Below are positions 1 to 12,100 of a stretch of DNA of 64,000 nucleotides, in pieces. A program made the translations under genes and the position numbers. The stretch's first letter is position 1, and each line of letters begins with the position of its first letter. Origin of the DNA: Holacanthus passer (Eukaryota; Chordata; Actinopteri; Pomacanthidae); the NCBI GenBank assembly GCA_025331565.1, contig JAFREQ010000130.1:687001-751000 (forward strand), read 5' to 3'. The notes below the pieces were generated by a model. That model was not told where the DNA came from. It ran no database searches and was given only the letters and a program-made list of their open reading frames with translations.

Positions 1-960
1 ACATCCAACACTCATAGGACTTTTTCATCCACCTTCACCTTCTTCTTTTCATTACTGTTTCAAACATCAGAGCAGTGGTAGAAGTATTTCAATTACTTAC
101 TTCGCCACCGCAGAGTTGACCCCTTTTTTAAAATCTATTTGGTAATTAGTGGTTTTTACACTCTTTTGTACAGATTAAACAAATGAGACATAATGTGTTA
201 ATTGGTGAGTTTTAGGTGCTAGAAGGTGGATTTTATGACTGTGGAAGTGCTGATAAGCCTCAGAGTCTTTCAGATTGTTGGTAGCAACAGAATCAACAAA
301 CTGGCTCAATTTTTCTTCAGGTCGTCCTCATGAGTCTGAAGCAGGATCACATTGTCCTGTTTAATCATCATCATCATTTATTTCCCCCAAAATCTCTAAG
401 AAAAGTAAAGACCCCTTTAACACAGTTGAAAACGTTTTGCCAATAATTCATACAAGATCTTATCATTGGGCTACAAATGACGGAGTAACAAAACAACAAA
501 AATGTTTGCAACCATTGTTTTCGAAGTAATACTGAATATGGAAGAGGCCACACTAAAGAATTGAAGACAACTGAAGAGTTAGTTTGTTTGTAGTTATTAT
601 TAGTTTAGTTGTTCGTTGGGTCCCACAAAGAAGTAAAAACCTTGTAACGATGCTCAGATTCTCCACTGAGAACAGTCGAGCAAACAGAAGCACAAATCAC
701 AGTAATAAAAGGACATAAACGTGCGCTCGTGGATCAATACTCTGTATTGATGTGAGGATGTTTCAATGTGAACAAACAGCAGGCAGCTCTCGAAGGCGAT
801 TAGAGCTCGTTAAGGAAGTCGGATGCAATAATTTCATTAAGATTTCAGGAAGTGAACAAAGCGACTCTGCTGCTGCTGGAAAATCTGATTCCTCACTCGA
901 CATGTTGACACAGTAAATAATGAAGGCAATAAAATCGGAGTGAAATCTGTCGGGGGGTCG
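1..960. other. Intergenic sequence upstream of sct; no gene seen
   Basis: I see no convincing exon on either strand. Reading frames are short and lack splice-site context. Bases about 70-100 resemble the end of the dispersed teleost repeat that has the pattern of AAGTA and ACTTACTT blocks seen again near 22.2, 42.5, 43.7 and 47.2 kb. Confidence 0.5.
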
Positions 961-973
961 ATACCTGAGGGGG

Positions 974-1057
974 TACAAAAGGAGGCGGCCTGGACCCTGA
1001 CAGCCAGTCTGCAGGTCTGATCCGGTCTCATCTGGTCTCTGAGCAGGATCTGTCCAG
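974..1057 (+). promoter_or_regulatory. sct: Possible core promoter and 5' noncoding exon of sct
   Basis: A TATA-like TACAAAAG lies at 974-981. About 75 bases downstream the sequence TGTCCAG|GTGAGT gives a strong splice donor after position 1057. A matching acceptor, TTCGTTCAG, ends at 1798, just upstream of the start codon at 1861. This would make a short noncoding first exon (about 1005-1057). It is inferred from motifs only. Confidence 0.3.
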
Positions 1058-1860
1058 GTGAGTCTCTTCATACACTGACTGTTCATTTTCACACTTATTA
1101 GTTTGAGCTGTCACTTCTTCCAAGCAGAAAAAAATCCTACCTGAAATGTTTGGATGAATGTAAAAGTTTTGAGTTTTCTTTCTTCATTTGACAGTTTGAT
1201 TGGAAGACACAGGCTCAAAGGCAGTTTAGGCCACAAACTGGTGCTGATGTGTTCATTTCATTAAAATCTGCTGTTTTCTCATTTACACACAGACGTATTT
1301 GTGAATGTTGTATATTTTTATAAACTTATTGTCACATTGACTCTGTTCTCATATTGACGTCTCTCTCTCTTTCTGCTGAGGTTTGTAATAGATGAAAGAA
1401 ATATATCAGTTGAAAAGGTGTATTGATCGGTTTTGTGGTCTTGCAGCATTAATCTTACATTAAAGTTTAAACTCAGTTGAAAGCTTGCAGGTTTAATTTC
1501 TTTGAGTCTTTGTGAATTCAGTCCCAGATTCACAAGTTTACTTCACTTCAAATGGCTGAATGCTGGTCTGTGTTTCACATGATTGATTGAACTGTGCAGA
1601 TGATGCTGTCATATTTGTTCAACTGTAGAGATGAGAAAGATTGAAGGAGTGTTGACGACTTGGAAATGTTCACATCATCGAGACGGTTGTGTGTGACAGT
1701 ATAACATCATTTCTTTCATTTGAACTAAGCAGCCAAGACCAAACCAGGAAAAACAAGTCCAAAGACCAAAATGACACTAAATTTGTTTGTTCGTTCAGAG
1801 GTTTGAAAAATCAACTCGTCTCCACAGGAAATCATCATCCTCATCTTCATCATCCTCACA

Positions 1861-3367
1861 ATGTCGTCCATCAGTGTGACTCAGGTGTTCTTGTTGTTGG
1901 CCCTCCTTCATCTCACCACATCACTTCCTGTCAGGTACCGTCTCAGACTGAATGCTGAAAGGTCCAGAATCTCTTGTATCCCAGTTAAACATCTGACAAA
2001 GAAATCCCTGATTCTTCTTAACACGAAAGTGACCTCCACTTCCACAGGATGTTTTTGAGTTCAAAAAAATACCTTAACAACAAAGTGATTTTTGTATTCA
2101 ACACTAACAGTATAAATATTAGGAAGGATTTTATCAACCTGTTTAGTGTCATCTGTGTATGTTCTCCTGTTTCTAATATTGTTCTTTGTATTTGTTCAAA
2201 TGTTTAATTGTCATCCTGTCACGTGACCTCAGGGATGACGATGAGGCGGAGAGTTTCCTGACTCAGCTCACACACCCAGACGCACCGTGGTCTCTGTCGG
2301 GGATGAACTCTGGAGACGCTCTGCTCGAGGCCAGACTCAGGTGAGTTCACAGCAAAGGAAGGAAAAAACTAAACCTTCTTTTTGGTGAAGAAAATGAATC
2401 CTCGTGTCTTTGTCGAGCTTGGAGGCACAAATGCATCAGAGTCAAGGTTGGAAATGTCCCATAAAGTGTGTTTAATGAGCAATGTGATAATGACAACATG
2501 AAAACAACATGACAATGTGAAAGTGGTCACAGGTGGTGAGTTTCAGCTCATTGTTTATGTCTGTCCACTCCTTTACTTCTATTTCACTCTCTCTGATCTC
2601 AGCAGCTCTAAAAACCAACTGAATATATTGAGTATATGAATATATTTTCTTATACTGTGTTGCACTTATAAAAAAAAAAAACAACATAAAAGCATCTAAA
2701 TTGTGAAGGTGCATCAAAAACCTGATGCTGATGTGTGTATGTTGATCCATGTTAATGTGATTATTGATTGGCTGTGCTTCAGGCAGCTGCTGTCTGCTGG
2801 TCTGGACCGCAGGAGGCAGCTGGGAGACATCGAGTTCTCCAACAGATACGCGGAGTTCCTGCGATCTCGAGCCAAACACAGCTCCATCTGTGCCTTCCTG
2901 CACCGCATGCAGGGCAGCAGGAAGAGGTGCGACGCTCAGACACGTTTTAACAACTGTGACACGCAGCACTGTGAACATGTTATAACCACTGGGACAAGGG
3001 CACATTTTAAGATAAGATATACCTTTATTCATCCAGAGTGGAGAAATTTACACTTACTTCCACTTGGGTGAACTACCCAACTCCAGTGGAGAAGAGAGGA
3101 GTAGATAAAAATGTTGATGTCTCCATCTAGGACACTTTCAATTATTACAGAGCATTGGTTTATTTAATGTATGAAATGTTGACCTTTAAAAAAAATGTTA
3201 AAATGTATCATAAATATTATTAATGATGACAGTTCCTCTGTCGTGTCACTCACTGTCTCTGTGTTTCTGTCCTCAGTGGGGTGGGAGGAGACATGGAGAG
3301 GGTGAACCTGCTGCTGAAACAGTACATGTGTCCATCTGTCTACAACGACTGGCCGACCGACCTGTAG
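1861..3367 (+). CDS. sct: Secretin-like prepropeptide (secretin/glucagon superfamily)
   Basis: Four coding exons (1861-1934, 2233-2340, 2783-2926, 3277-3367) join in frame to 138 residues. Residues 1-22 are a hydrophobic signal peptide (FLLLALLHL). Exon 2 encodes an acidic stretch and a segment beginning THPDAPW; it runs across the junction into EARLRQLLSAGLDRRR, which recalls the ARLQRLLQGLVGKR end of mammalian secretin. Exon 3 then encodes a second candidate peptide between RRR and SRKR, with F, Y and SR spaced as in glucagon-family hormones (EFSNRYAEFLRSRAK). After the basic site, the tail carries MCPS about 19 residues on, close to LCPS of human prosecretin. Position next to cdhr5 and drd4 matches the human SCT locus. 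Oddities: no His1, no Gly-Lys-Arg amidation signal, and a Cys inside the peptide. The superfamily call is fairly sure; secretin identity rests mainly on synteny and the tail. Confidence 0.6.
3008..3072 (+). repeat. Dispersed teleost repeat (ATAAGATA-CTTTATT-CATCC block)
   Basis: The sequence GATAAGATATACCTTTATTC followed by a GTGG-GAAATTT block recurs at 17703-17750 (AAGATAAAATAAACCTTTAT, then CCACAGTGGGGAAATTTG). I recognise this as a widespread interspersed repeat of fish genomes; its family was not assigned. This copy lies in the last sct intron. Confidence 0.6.
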
Positions 3368-3412
3368 GGGGCGCTCAGCAGAGACTCAAAGCTGATGTTA
3401 GACACGTTACTG

Positions 3413-3418
3413 AATAAA
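3413..3418 (+). terminator. sct: Polyadenylation signal AATAAA for sct
   Basis: AATAAA lies 46 bases after the sct stop codon, giving a very short 3' UTR typical of small peptide-hormone genes. Confidence 0.6.
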
Positions 3419-3678
3419 TGTTAACATATTTAATGTGGAAACAGGGATGTCTTTGTTATTAAAATATGTTTTATGAAGTACTTTAGGTATTTGGCGTTTT
3501 TTATAACTGAATTTCACGTTAACTCACACCATTCGTACACTACATTCAGTTTCCTGAGTGGATATTAAGAACAGGACTGTAAAACTGAGGGAATGATCTC
3601 AGTGAAGGGAGCTAATCAGTCTGACGCATTGATATTCAATTAGACTTAAAGTCCAAAAAAAAAAAGAAAAAAAAAATC

Positions 3679-4327
3679 TTAAGAGTTCCTCCTCTGGGGA
3701 GCAGGAATGAGACCAGGACATTTGAGTACAATCTGACCAGCAGTTTTCATATCTGCCTCTGAAGGACACACATCACCATCCACAGCAGGAACTTTCTCAT
3801 CCACAGCAGCAAAGAACACCTTGATGTCAGTCGGTTCAGTCCTCAAAAAAAAACAGCCTGCACACAAGTGTGATGAAATGAACTAAAATGTCTCCACGGG
3901 TTTTTTTATACTTACTGGTTCAAAATATTTTAAAATAATACATCCACATTTCACATCATTCTTTCACTTTTACAGTGTCTTCTCATCATTTTTTACACAT
4001 CACAAATCCACAAAAACACCACGTGAGCTCAACCGAGCTAAAGCGGTGGCTGTGAACGTAGCACGCGGCTTAGCTTGTAGCTTCTAGGCCGTGATTAAAC
4101 CAAACACATGGGCGGCTGAGAAGCTCATAAAATTTGACCACAATATATCATTTTATTATCTTAAATTCATACACAATATCCTGACTGGTTTTGGCTCTAC
4201 AACTTCATGGGATAAAATAACATAACTGTTTCACAACAGATTTTCATGCTAATGAGCTAACAGCTAACTCACCAGGATATCACGTTAATTGGAGACAACG
4301 CCCAGCGAAGCTCTTCACGGCAAACAT
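3679..4327 (-). other. Possible small or decayed minus-strand gene
   Basis: On the minus strand, an open frame ends at 3679 and encodes TEPTDIKVFFAAVDEKVPAV and a further 32 or so residues to a stop (...APQRRNS). About 460 bases upstream is ATG at 4327 (MFAVKSFAGRCLQLT, resembling a mitochondrial presequence), then a stop, then a consensus donor ATCCTG|GTGAGT (exon end 4273). Further upstream, 4455-4500 is locally GC-rich (GCGCGCAGCCGCC). The first exon is closed by a stop before its donor, so an intact protein joining the two is not supported. It could be a relic, a noncoding RNA, or chance. I do not recognise either piece. Confidence 0.2.
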
Positions 4328-4966
4328 CTCTCACAGAGTAACTTGACTCGGTAGTTTTTGTCCCTCTGGCAACTATACCAGTTTTCCTCAAAACTTTGTC
4401 CAGCTTCTAGAAATTTTTTCATGGAGTTATCTTTCTTTCTCCAGGCTGCAGAAACGTTATTTTCCTTCCTGCGCGCAGCCGCCAAGGGCTTCTACGCAAC
4501 TCGCTGGTGATGCATTCACCGAACACCCGGACAATTGGAATTTTGTAAACCACTGAAAATAACCTGGGTTACACATGCACACCATGAAATGTGAAGTTCA
4601 ATTCACAAACATTTTATTTATGTAACAGTCCTGTAACTGTTGTAACTTGTTCCTCTTCATCCTGAGGTGAAAGACAGGAGATTATTTGTACCACCCTTTA
4701 TACCATGAGCTGAAAAAAATCTGTCTGTGGCAGTCTGTGTATATTTTATAGTCAAAGGTAAAAATAATAGTAGTAGTTTGTTGATGACATTGATGCACAG
4801 AGGACACATAGGTTTTGATGGAATAGTTAGAAAAGAACATCATTTCTTACATAAAACAATAAAATGCTATTTTTGTCTCCTCTGCAAAGATCTACAAATA
4901 CAATCTGCCACAAAAGGTCTATTTATAATCATCCAACCAGAAGAAGTCGGCAGAGATCAAGAACTT

Positions 4967-5193
4967 TTTATTGAAGAGTAGATTCAGACCAAACACTGCA
5001 CAGAGGTTTAGCATGAGAGAGGATTTTGCAAAGTTATCACAGTCACATGATTTTATCCTGCATCTCCACCATCACAGAAGAAATACTGCGTTCGTACAAA
5101 GTGATCTGCCTGCAACGTGACCTCACAGGTGTTTGATTGGCCGGTGCAGCTCTTTGCTGGACGGCATTGGTCCCACTGAGGTGAAGGAGGGGG
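4967..5193 (-). CDS. Orphan terminal exon of an unidentified minus-strand gene
   Basis: On the minus strand an acceptor (TTTTACAG) is followed at 5193 by 46 open codons and a TAA at 5053-5055. The peptide starts PPPSPQWDQCRPAKSCTGQ, continues NTCEVTLQADHFVRTQYFF and ends CDGGDAG, with four cysteines, which suggests an extracellular domain. An AATAAA on the same strand (plus-strand TTTATT at 4967-4972) sits about 80 bases after the stop. Acceptor, open frame and poly(A) signal together look like a true last exon. I could not find upstream exons between 5194 and 6156 and do not recognise the domain; they may lie further right, or this may be a relic. Confidence 0.35.
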
Positions 5194-6156
5194 CTGTAAA
5201 ATTATTATTCAATGAGCAATAAACCTCTACACTAACACTGTCAACAAGTCATGGAATTTCCTTTATATGCACATGCTGGTTTATTATCTTTAATACATCT
5301 TGAGAGAGCAGCAATTATAAATATGTAAATACTTCACATACGTGGGAAGTATTTTTTTCATCACAAGATAAATTTTAAATTATTGGAACGTATGAATGAA
5401 TATCGGAGAAGAGACGACAGTATGAGAGGAATTTATGTTGATTTAATGAGCATTTTTGAAAAATGACAGTTTAACTGAAACTCAAATGTTCCTTTTGATG
5501 GAGTCAAATTAATTGTTGAATTTATCCCACCACACCCTGAAGATTACTCACAAACACATGATGGTTTGATTTGAACATTTCTGAGTCGCCTAAAAGCTGT
5601 TGAGCTCTCAGAGAACAGAGGTCACAGTGTAACCACAAATAACAGTTTGAATGGAAGAATTTTGAACGTTTCAAAGCAGAACCAGTGGCTGTCGTTAGGT
5701 TAGAAGCATATTTGATACGTCAAACCCATAGAAATCTAACCGTCCACATCAAATATATTCATAATGTCTATGCTTCCTGTTTTCATGTGTTGTTATGCGT
5801 GTGTCTGTTCCGCCATTGTCCGGCGTTGTCAACCATAAATGGAAACCAGGACACCTGAAATCTTGATAAGGGGACAGCGGAGAGGACTTGCTTATATGAG
5901 AACATTAGTTGATAGAAAACTTAATTAATGCTCATCAATTCTTTCCACTTCTGTAATCGTGCAACCGTGATGCGTCTGAAGTCGGATCAATCAAATAAAA
6001 GAAGATGGGCTAGAAAAACAAGATCTTATACAACTTCCCAGCAACGAGCCTGTTATGTTTTTATGATGGGGAAAAGTCCACTGCAGCTATACAGCTGGGC
6101 AGATAAGCAGAGAACAGAGACAGACGAGGATCAGCTCAGACAGGACGGACGGAGAC
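5194..6156. promoter_or_regulatory. cdhr5: Upstream region of cdhr5; mostly featureless
   Basis: No exon recognised on either strand. Close to the cdhr5 start there is a WGATAR-type site, AGATAAG at 6101-6107, about 50 bases before the ATG. GATA factors drive many enterocyte brush-border genes, so this is a reasonable but untested regulatory candidate. The open frame 5928-6236 overlaps the true first exon in another frame. Confidence 0.3.
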
Positions 6157-9100
6157 ATGGACAGGATTCATCCACACTTCATAGTGAAGGCGGCCTTCTG
6201 CTTTCTGCTTCTGCTTTTGCTTCAGACATCCACTGATGCCCAGGCCCGTGAGTACTGAAACCTGCTGGTTCAATAATGTACAAGTGGAATAAAACCAGAG
6301 ACGGAGCTCAGGTGAAAAACCAGTGTTGTTGTTGGAAGAATGTGATGTGGAGGTCAGAGAACAGAGGGGTGGACACATTTACAATAATCACTCACATTTA
6401 ATTAAGGATTACAAATTTACGTTTCAATTGATCTATGGATAATAATGGATAACAGTGGAAGGGCATTTTACTGACCAGCAGCTTGTGATTCGTGACCGGT
6501 TAGTTTCACTTTGTTCAGTTACGCTGTCTGTACTGACATTACAGCTGAAATCAAAGTGACGTTTCATCTACGGCATAATTCAGGTACAATGGGAGAGAAG
6601 TGACAAGTGAAGGAAGGTGAGAGACCTACACAGTGTGCAAAGTGCAAGACAATTGGAAGCTGTTTGCTCTACTTCCAAAAAAAAAAAAGCTAAACATACA
6701 TGACCTCACGTTTGTCCTATATGCAGCAAAAAGTCTTGCAAACCTGACCAGTACTACCCAGTACTACCCAGTACTACCTAGTACAGGAAGTTATATCAGT
6801 TATCTCTAAATCATTTCCAGATCTGACTCTGACCTGTTAATTAAAGCCTTGCACTCTGACCTGTAGGCGAATCAAATATACCATAATATAAGTGCAGGTG
6901 AAGCAGAGGGAGCTGACAACAGCCTAAACTACTGTATTATAAATGAAGAGTTGGTCTAGACCTGCTCTATGTAACAAGTGCGTTGAGATAACTTCTGTTG
7001 TGATTTGGTGCTATATAAATAAAACTGAAATTAAAAATTAAGAACAAACCCATCAAATTGCAGTGATAGCCTCATGTTTCAGCGTTGCTCTACAAAGTCC
7101 TCTGTATCCGACCTCAGCCGCCACAGCGTGGACACCTAGTTGCAGAACAGTGTCTGATTAGAAAACCCCTCTTTCTTAGTTGGTGTCGAGATTTAAGGAC
7201 TGTTTCAAAAGCTTCCTCAGTTCCATAAACAAGGACTGATATTTTGCATTTGGACTCGTTCGTGTCTGTTGGACTTCACTGACGTAAATTATGCTTTTCA
7301 AACAGACACAGGAGGAGAAGAACCACCGAGTTTAAAGTATTATCTTAGCAAGATTACAGTGTAGTTTGCTCAGAACTACAATCAGCAACAGTGTTGTGTT
7401 GAAGTATTTTTCATGTTTCCCTCCAGGATCGGGTTCAGGGCTGAGGTTGTGTTTGTGTTGTTGGGAACATGCTAACGTTGGGTTGACGTTTGACACGACC
7501 TCAGAATCCTGCAACTAACACGTGAACATTTTGTGCTGCTGCTCCCCGTCAACATGTCAACATGAAAACTAGCTTTGTAATGTAGATACAGAAAATAATT
7601 TGCTTAATTTGAACTAAGATTGTCGGAGTTTTCTGTGTAAACTGAAGCTGTAATTCCCATCTCAAGTGCAGCATTAAAATATAGTTTTTACAAAGTCATA
7701 TGTGACCCCTCCGCTCTGGTCAAACTAAGACTTCATGTGATCTGATGCAACAGTCTGCAGGTTTTTATGTCTAATGTCCCTGTTTTATTATATACTGGGT
7801 CGTTCACGTTTTTGAGCATTTCACAGCCACTCTGATCTCTGAACCTGACACACAGATGAAACTGAATTTCTAATTTGACTTTGGAGAAGAAAGAGAACAG
7901 GATGTACAAAACATTGGTAGTGTGTTTTTTTTAATTGTGACACCTGTCTTCTTCTCTCCCAACAGTCTGTTCTGGTCCTCCTACTGTAGAGTTTCAAGAA
8001 AACAACACAGTCAATGCAGTTGTGACAACAATCAATGTACTCAATCCAGAAGTGATCCTCGAGTTCATTTCTCCACCTCTAAACAACCCATTCGAACTCA
8101 GAGGAAACCAGCTGATAGCTACAGCGGTGTTGGACGCTGAGGTACCCTAGGTCATATCTAATAGTACCAAAGAGATCCAAACCCACATCTCAGTTTGTGT
8201 GTTGGTCTGTGAAAATACCCGACTGTTGAGCATGAACTTTGTTTTGCTTGCAGGAATCAAAAACCCATGAAGTCCAGATCGAATGCAGTGGAAACGGAGG
8301 CAGCCTGGTAAAACTCTCTTTATACACTAATCGTCTATGATGGGAGAAATCTGCATTATCTTGTTCAAATTACTGTTGTGCAAAAATAACAGAATGATTT
8401 GTGTGGTTTTGTGACGGCAGCATGCAGACAGATTCACTGAATGAATGAGTGAGTGTGAGTGAATGTTGTGATGTCCTACAATATAACACTGAACATAAAT
8501 GAAGGAGAGAGAAAGAAAGAGGGAAGCAAAACAACACTATTTTTCTTAAACCTCTTGAAAGGCATGATGAGGTTCTCCAGGTTCCTGATGAGATTGTTCA
8601 GGTTCTTGGAGAGGTTTTACAGGTTCTTCAGGGGCTTGTGCAGGTGCTTGATGAGTTTATCCAGCTGCAGGAGGTTTTTATTCAGGAGGTTACTCAGGTT
8701 CTTGAAGAAGTTTTCTAGGTGCTTGAGGAGGTTCAACAGGTGTCTGAAAAGGGTAAAACCTCTTCAGCTTCTTTTAAGGTTCTTGAAGACTTTGTTCTCC
8801 AGATGTTTGAGGAAGCTTTATGGGTTCTTGAAAAACTGTGCAAGCACTTGAGGAAGTTGTAAATTGTGTTTGAAGAGGTTCTTCATATGCTTGAAGGTGT
8901 TATATGGGTTCTTGAGGAAGGTTGTACAGGTGCTTGAAGAGTTTATCCAGGTTTTAAGGAGGTTATTCAGGTTCTTGAAGAAGTTCTCCAGGTGCTTGCA
9001 GAGGTTTTACAGGTTCTTCAGGAGGTTGTAAAGGTTCTTGATGAAGCTTTATGGTTTCTGTTGTACAGACTGAAAATCCCTGTTTCTCAGAGTCAGGCTC

Positions 9101-12100
9101 TACATGCAGCTCAAAGATGGATGTCAGAATTTTGTGTCTTTCATTTATCTTTCATTTGTGTCTATGATTTATTTCATATTCTAAAAATCTTCCTAAAAAT
9201 AATTGCTTTTTTATGACTTGATTACTTGTTGAGTTATTTAGATAATTTTTGTTTTGTTAAAAGAGTAAAGCCAATACAACTCGGAAATTGTTGAACGGTC
9301 CTGTGTTGTAGAATGATATGAACTTTTACCTTGTGCTCGTGTTTCTTTGTTTTCAGGCAAATCTCCTTATTATTGTAATTGTAACCGATGTGAATGACAA
9401 CCCTCCAGTCTTTCAAGAGGAACAATACCAGATCAATGTCAATGAGGTGAGAGTCTGAGAAATACATTTAACTAAACAGGAATTATTTGAATTATATTTC
9501 TCTGATTGATGTATTTGCAACCTTATCTCCTATGCTAATTGCAGATACTCTGGATGCTGTAGTTAAAGTACACAATATGGCCAAACGTATGCAGCCACCA
9601 TGTCAACACTGTATATTTAATGTATTTTTTTGTCTGGAGCTGATTTTCATTTGATTTGATTAAGGAAGCAAAATTTGAATGCTGCACTGAATCCTGTGCG
9701 AGAATGCTATGGCTGCAATGTTCAGCTGTCCACATAATTTGTCTATGTAGAGTGTGAATAGGAACCTTATAGTATAAGTTTAGTTAGGTCTGTTAATGTA
9801 ATTTAGGTGTCAGGGACTTTTCAGCACACAGGACTGATAAGTGTTGTGGCTGCTAATCGAGGGTTGATCCAGTAATAATTCATTGAAAATGTTGTTCTTA
9901 TTACACCACACTAACTGTTTGTACCATTTTGTCCCAGATGACCCCTGTTGGCACCAGCGTGGGAAGCTTCTCTGCCACGGATGTAGACACACAGAGGCTC
10001 TTCTACACACTGACTGATTCCGTAAGACCTCCTCATGTTAAGATCAATCATTTAGATAAATCCTCTGGTCGCTCATCTTCCCCAGAGTCAGATGAGATAC
10101 GATTTAATCTCCAATACAGACATAGGTCCAGGACGTGATTAGCCTAGCCTAGCACAAAGACTGGAAGCGGAGGGGAACTGCTAGCTCAAGAGGCAGATCG
10201 AAGCAGTGTTTATTGTCCTGATTCATTTCTGCAGGGTGGCTTATTTAACCTGACATCGCCTGACGTCCCGAATCTCCTCGTTGCTAAACCGCTTGAATAT
10301 GACGACGTCAAAAATGTCCAACTGATCTTACATGTTCAGGTGAGTCCTGCTCACTGCTGGTTCTGATTTTGTTCTGGTTCACAGGTTTCGTTCTGCCACC
10401 TCAATGAAATCAAATATTTCTTTCAGTCCCTGGACGTCTAGCATGGTCTCTTAAACGTGGGGTTGAGCAGCTCATCCACTGATAACGGGGTTTGATCCAC
10501 AGCTCCTCCGGTTCACATGTTCTCACCTATTTGAATTAAATTCAATTAGATTCTGATCATGCTTTTACTCAGGACTGTGTGGTGTCGGGTTTGACTGACG
10601 TCTCCCTCAGTCTCTTATTTGCTTTATTGCACCTGTTTGGTGGGATGACTTACCCTGTTTTCACTTCTATTTGTACATAGAGGTTTGAGACATTATGTAA
10701 TTTTCAGGATCAATTTCTAAAGTGTCTACAGTCCTACAGAATCTTGAACATCTATGAACATCTGAACCTTGTGAGACTAGTTTCTGTCCAGTTACTCAGA
10801 CCTTTACTGACCTTCATACTGTTTGTACATTGTACTGGAATATTCAGGTTCTGATTGTCTTTTCTTTTCTTTTTTAAGGACACACCGTTGGGAATCGCTA
10901 ACGACAAGTCGTACACTGCCTCCACAACCATCATGGTCACCATCGTAGATGTGGACAACAGACCGCCGTGGTTCCAGCCCTGCACCTATCATGAGGTTGG
11001 GGGGGCTTTGATCTGCCAGAGCTCTGGCTACACCGGCAGTGTCTTCTTAAATGAACAAGAGGTGCGACACTTCTGTTGTGGTAACACTTGATCTGGAGTC
11101 CAGCACTGATACTGAACCATGAGATGAGACATGTAGATGGAGTGATTTTGTCTAAGCTGGAGTATTTTGAGGCCAGTGAGCAGCCACTCAGCGAGCTCCC
11201 TGACTGAAGGTCCAGATATGCTTGAAACAAACCAGTTGAATTGTTGTGTGGACCGACCACGACTAAAGTCAAAGTGTTTCTGTCTGTTGTAAACATCCAC
11301 ATTGGAAGATGAGGTGAAAAGCCTGCCATCATAGCCTCCTCTCTCCAACTCTCTCCAACAACTGTGTCTTTTATGTGTCTTTGTACAAAGACTCTACACC
11401 ATGAATCATACATTTGTCAATAACAGCACACACTTTCCATCTCTCCTCAAAGACATTAATGGTGTTGGCCGAATGTATGAAAAGAGATACAAGTAGGTGT
11501 GTGAAGAAAAGAACTGCACTTACACCTCACCAGTCACCGCGTAAAGTCTGCAGGATTGTCGGTTTCAGAAAGTTACAAACATTGATGGCTGCAGCTCAGA
11601 AAGGTTTCACATGCTTTAAGATAATTTGACAAGCACTTTGTTTGAAGCAGACTGAGGCCTTGATAGCGCCTCTAAAGTCAGTTCTCCGCTTTGTTAGACG
11701 CACGATGCTAATCAGTGTTTTCTCCTCTGCAGACCGAAGCGTTGCCGCTGACCCCAGGTCCACTGTACGCCATCGACGGAGACTCTGGGATAGAAGAGAC
11801 GATCATGTACTCGATCCTAAGTGGTAAACAGTCTAGTTATAATAAACAACAGTTGTTTGTTTGTCCACAGAGATAAGTTCATTATTAGCAGGTAAAAGAA
11901 GCTCAGCCTGTCTGTGTTTCAGGAAACGATGACAAGCTGTTTGAGATCAACCCAAACACAGGGAACATCAGCATGCAGAGGCCGGCCGACGTGTTGGGGA
12001 CGATCACTCTGACAGTGATGGTAAAGACAACACAGTCAGCTGCTTTTGTTGTTGCCAAATGCTGCAACCAAAATGTTATTTTTTGTTCTTATCCCAGGAC

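Noticed and set aside
8459..8851. 130-codon plus-strand open frame rich in Phe, Arg and Leu
   Set aside because: It is the translation of the minisatellite in cdhr5 intron 3; no splice sites or family likeness.
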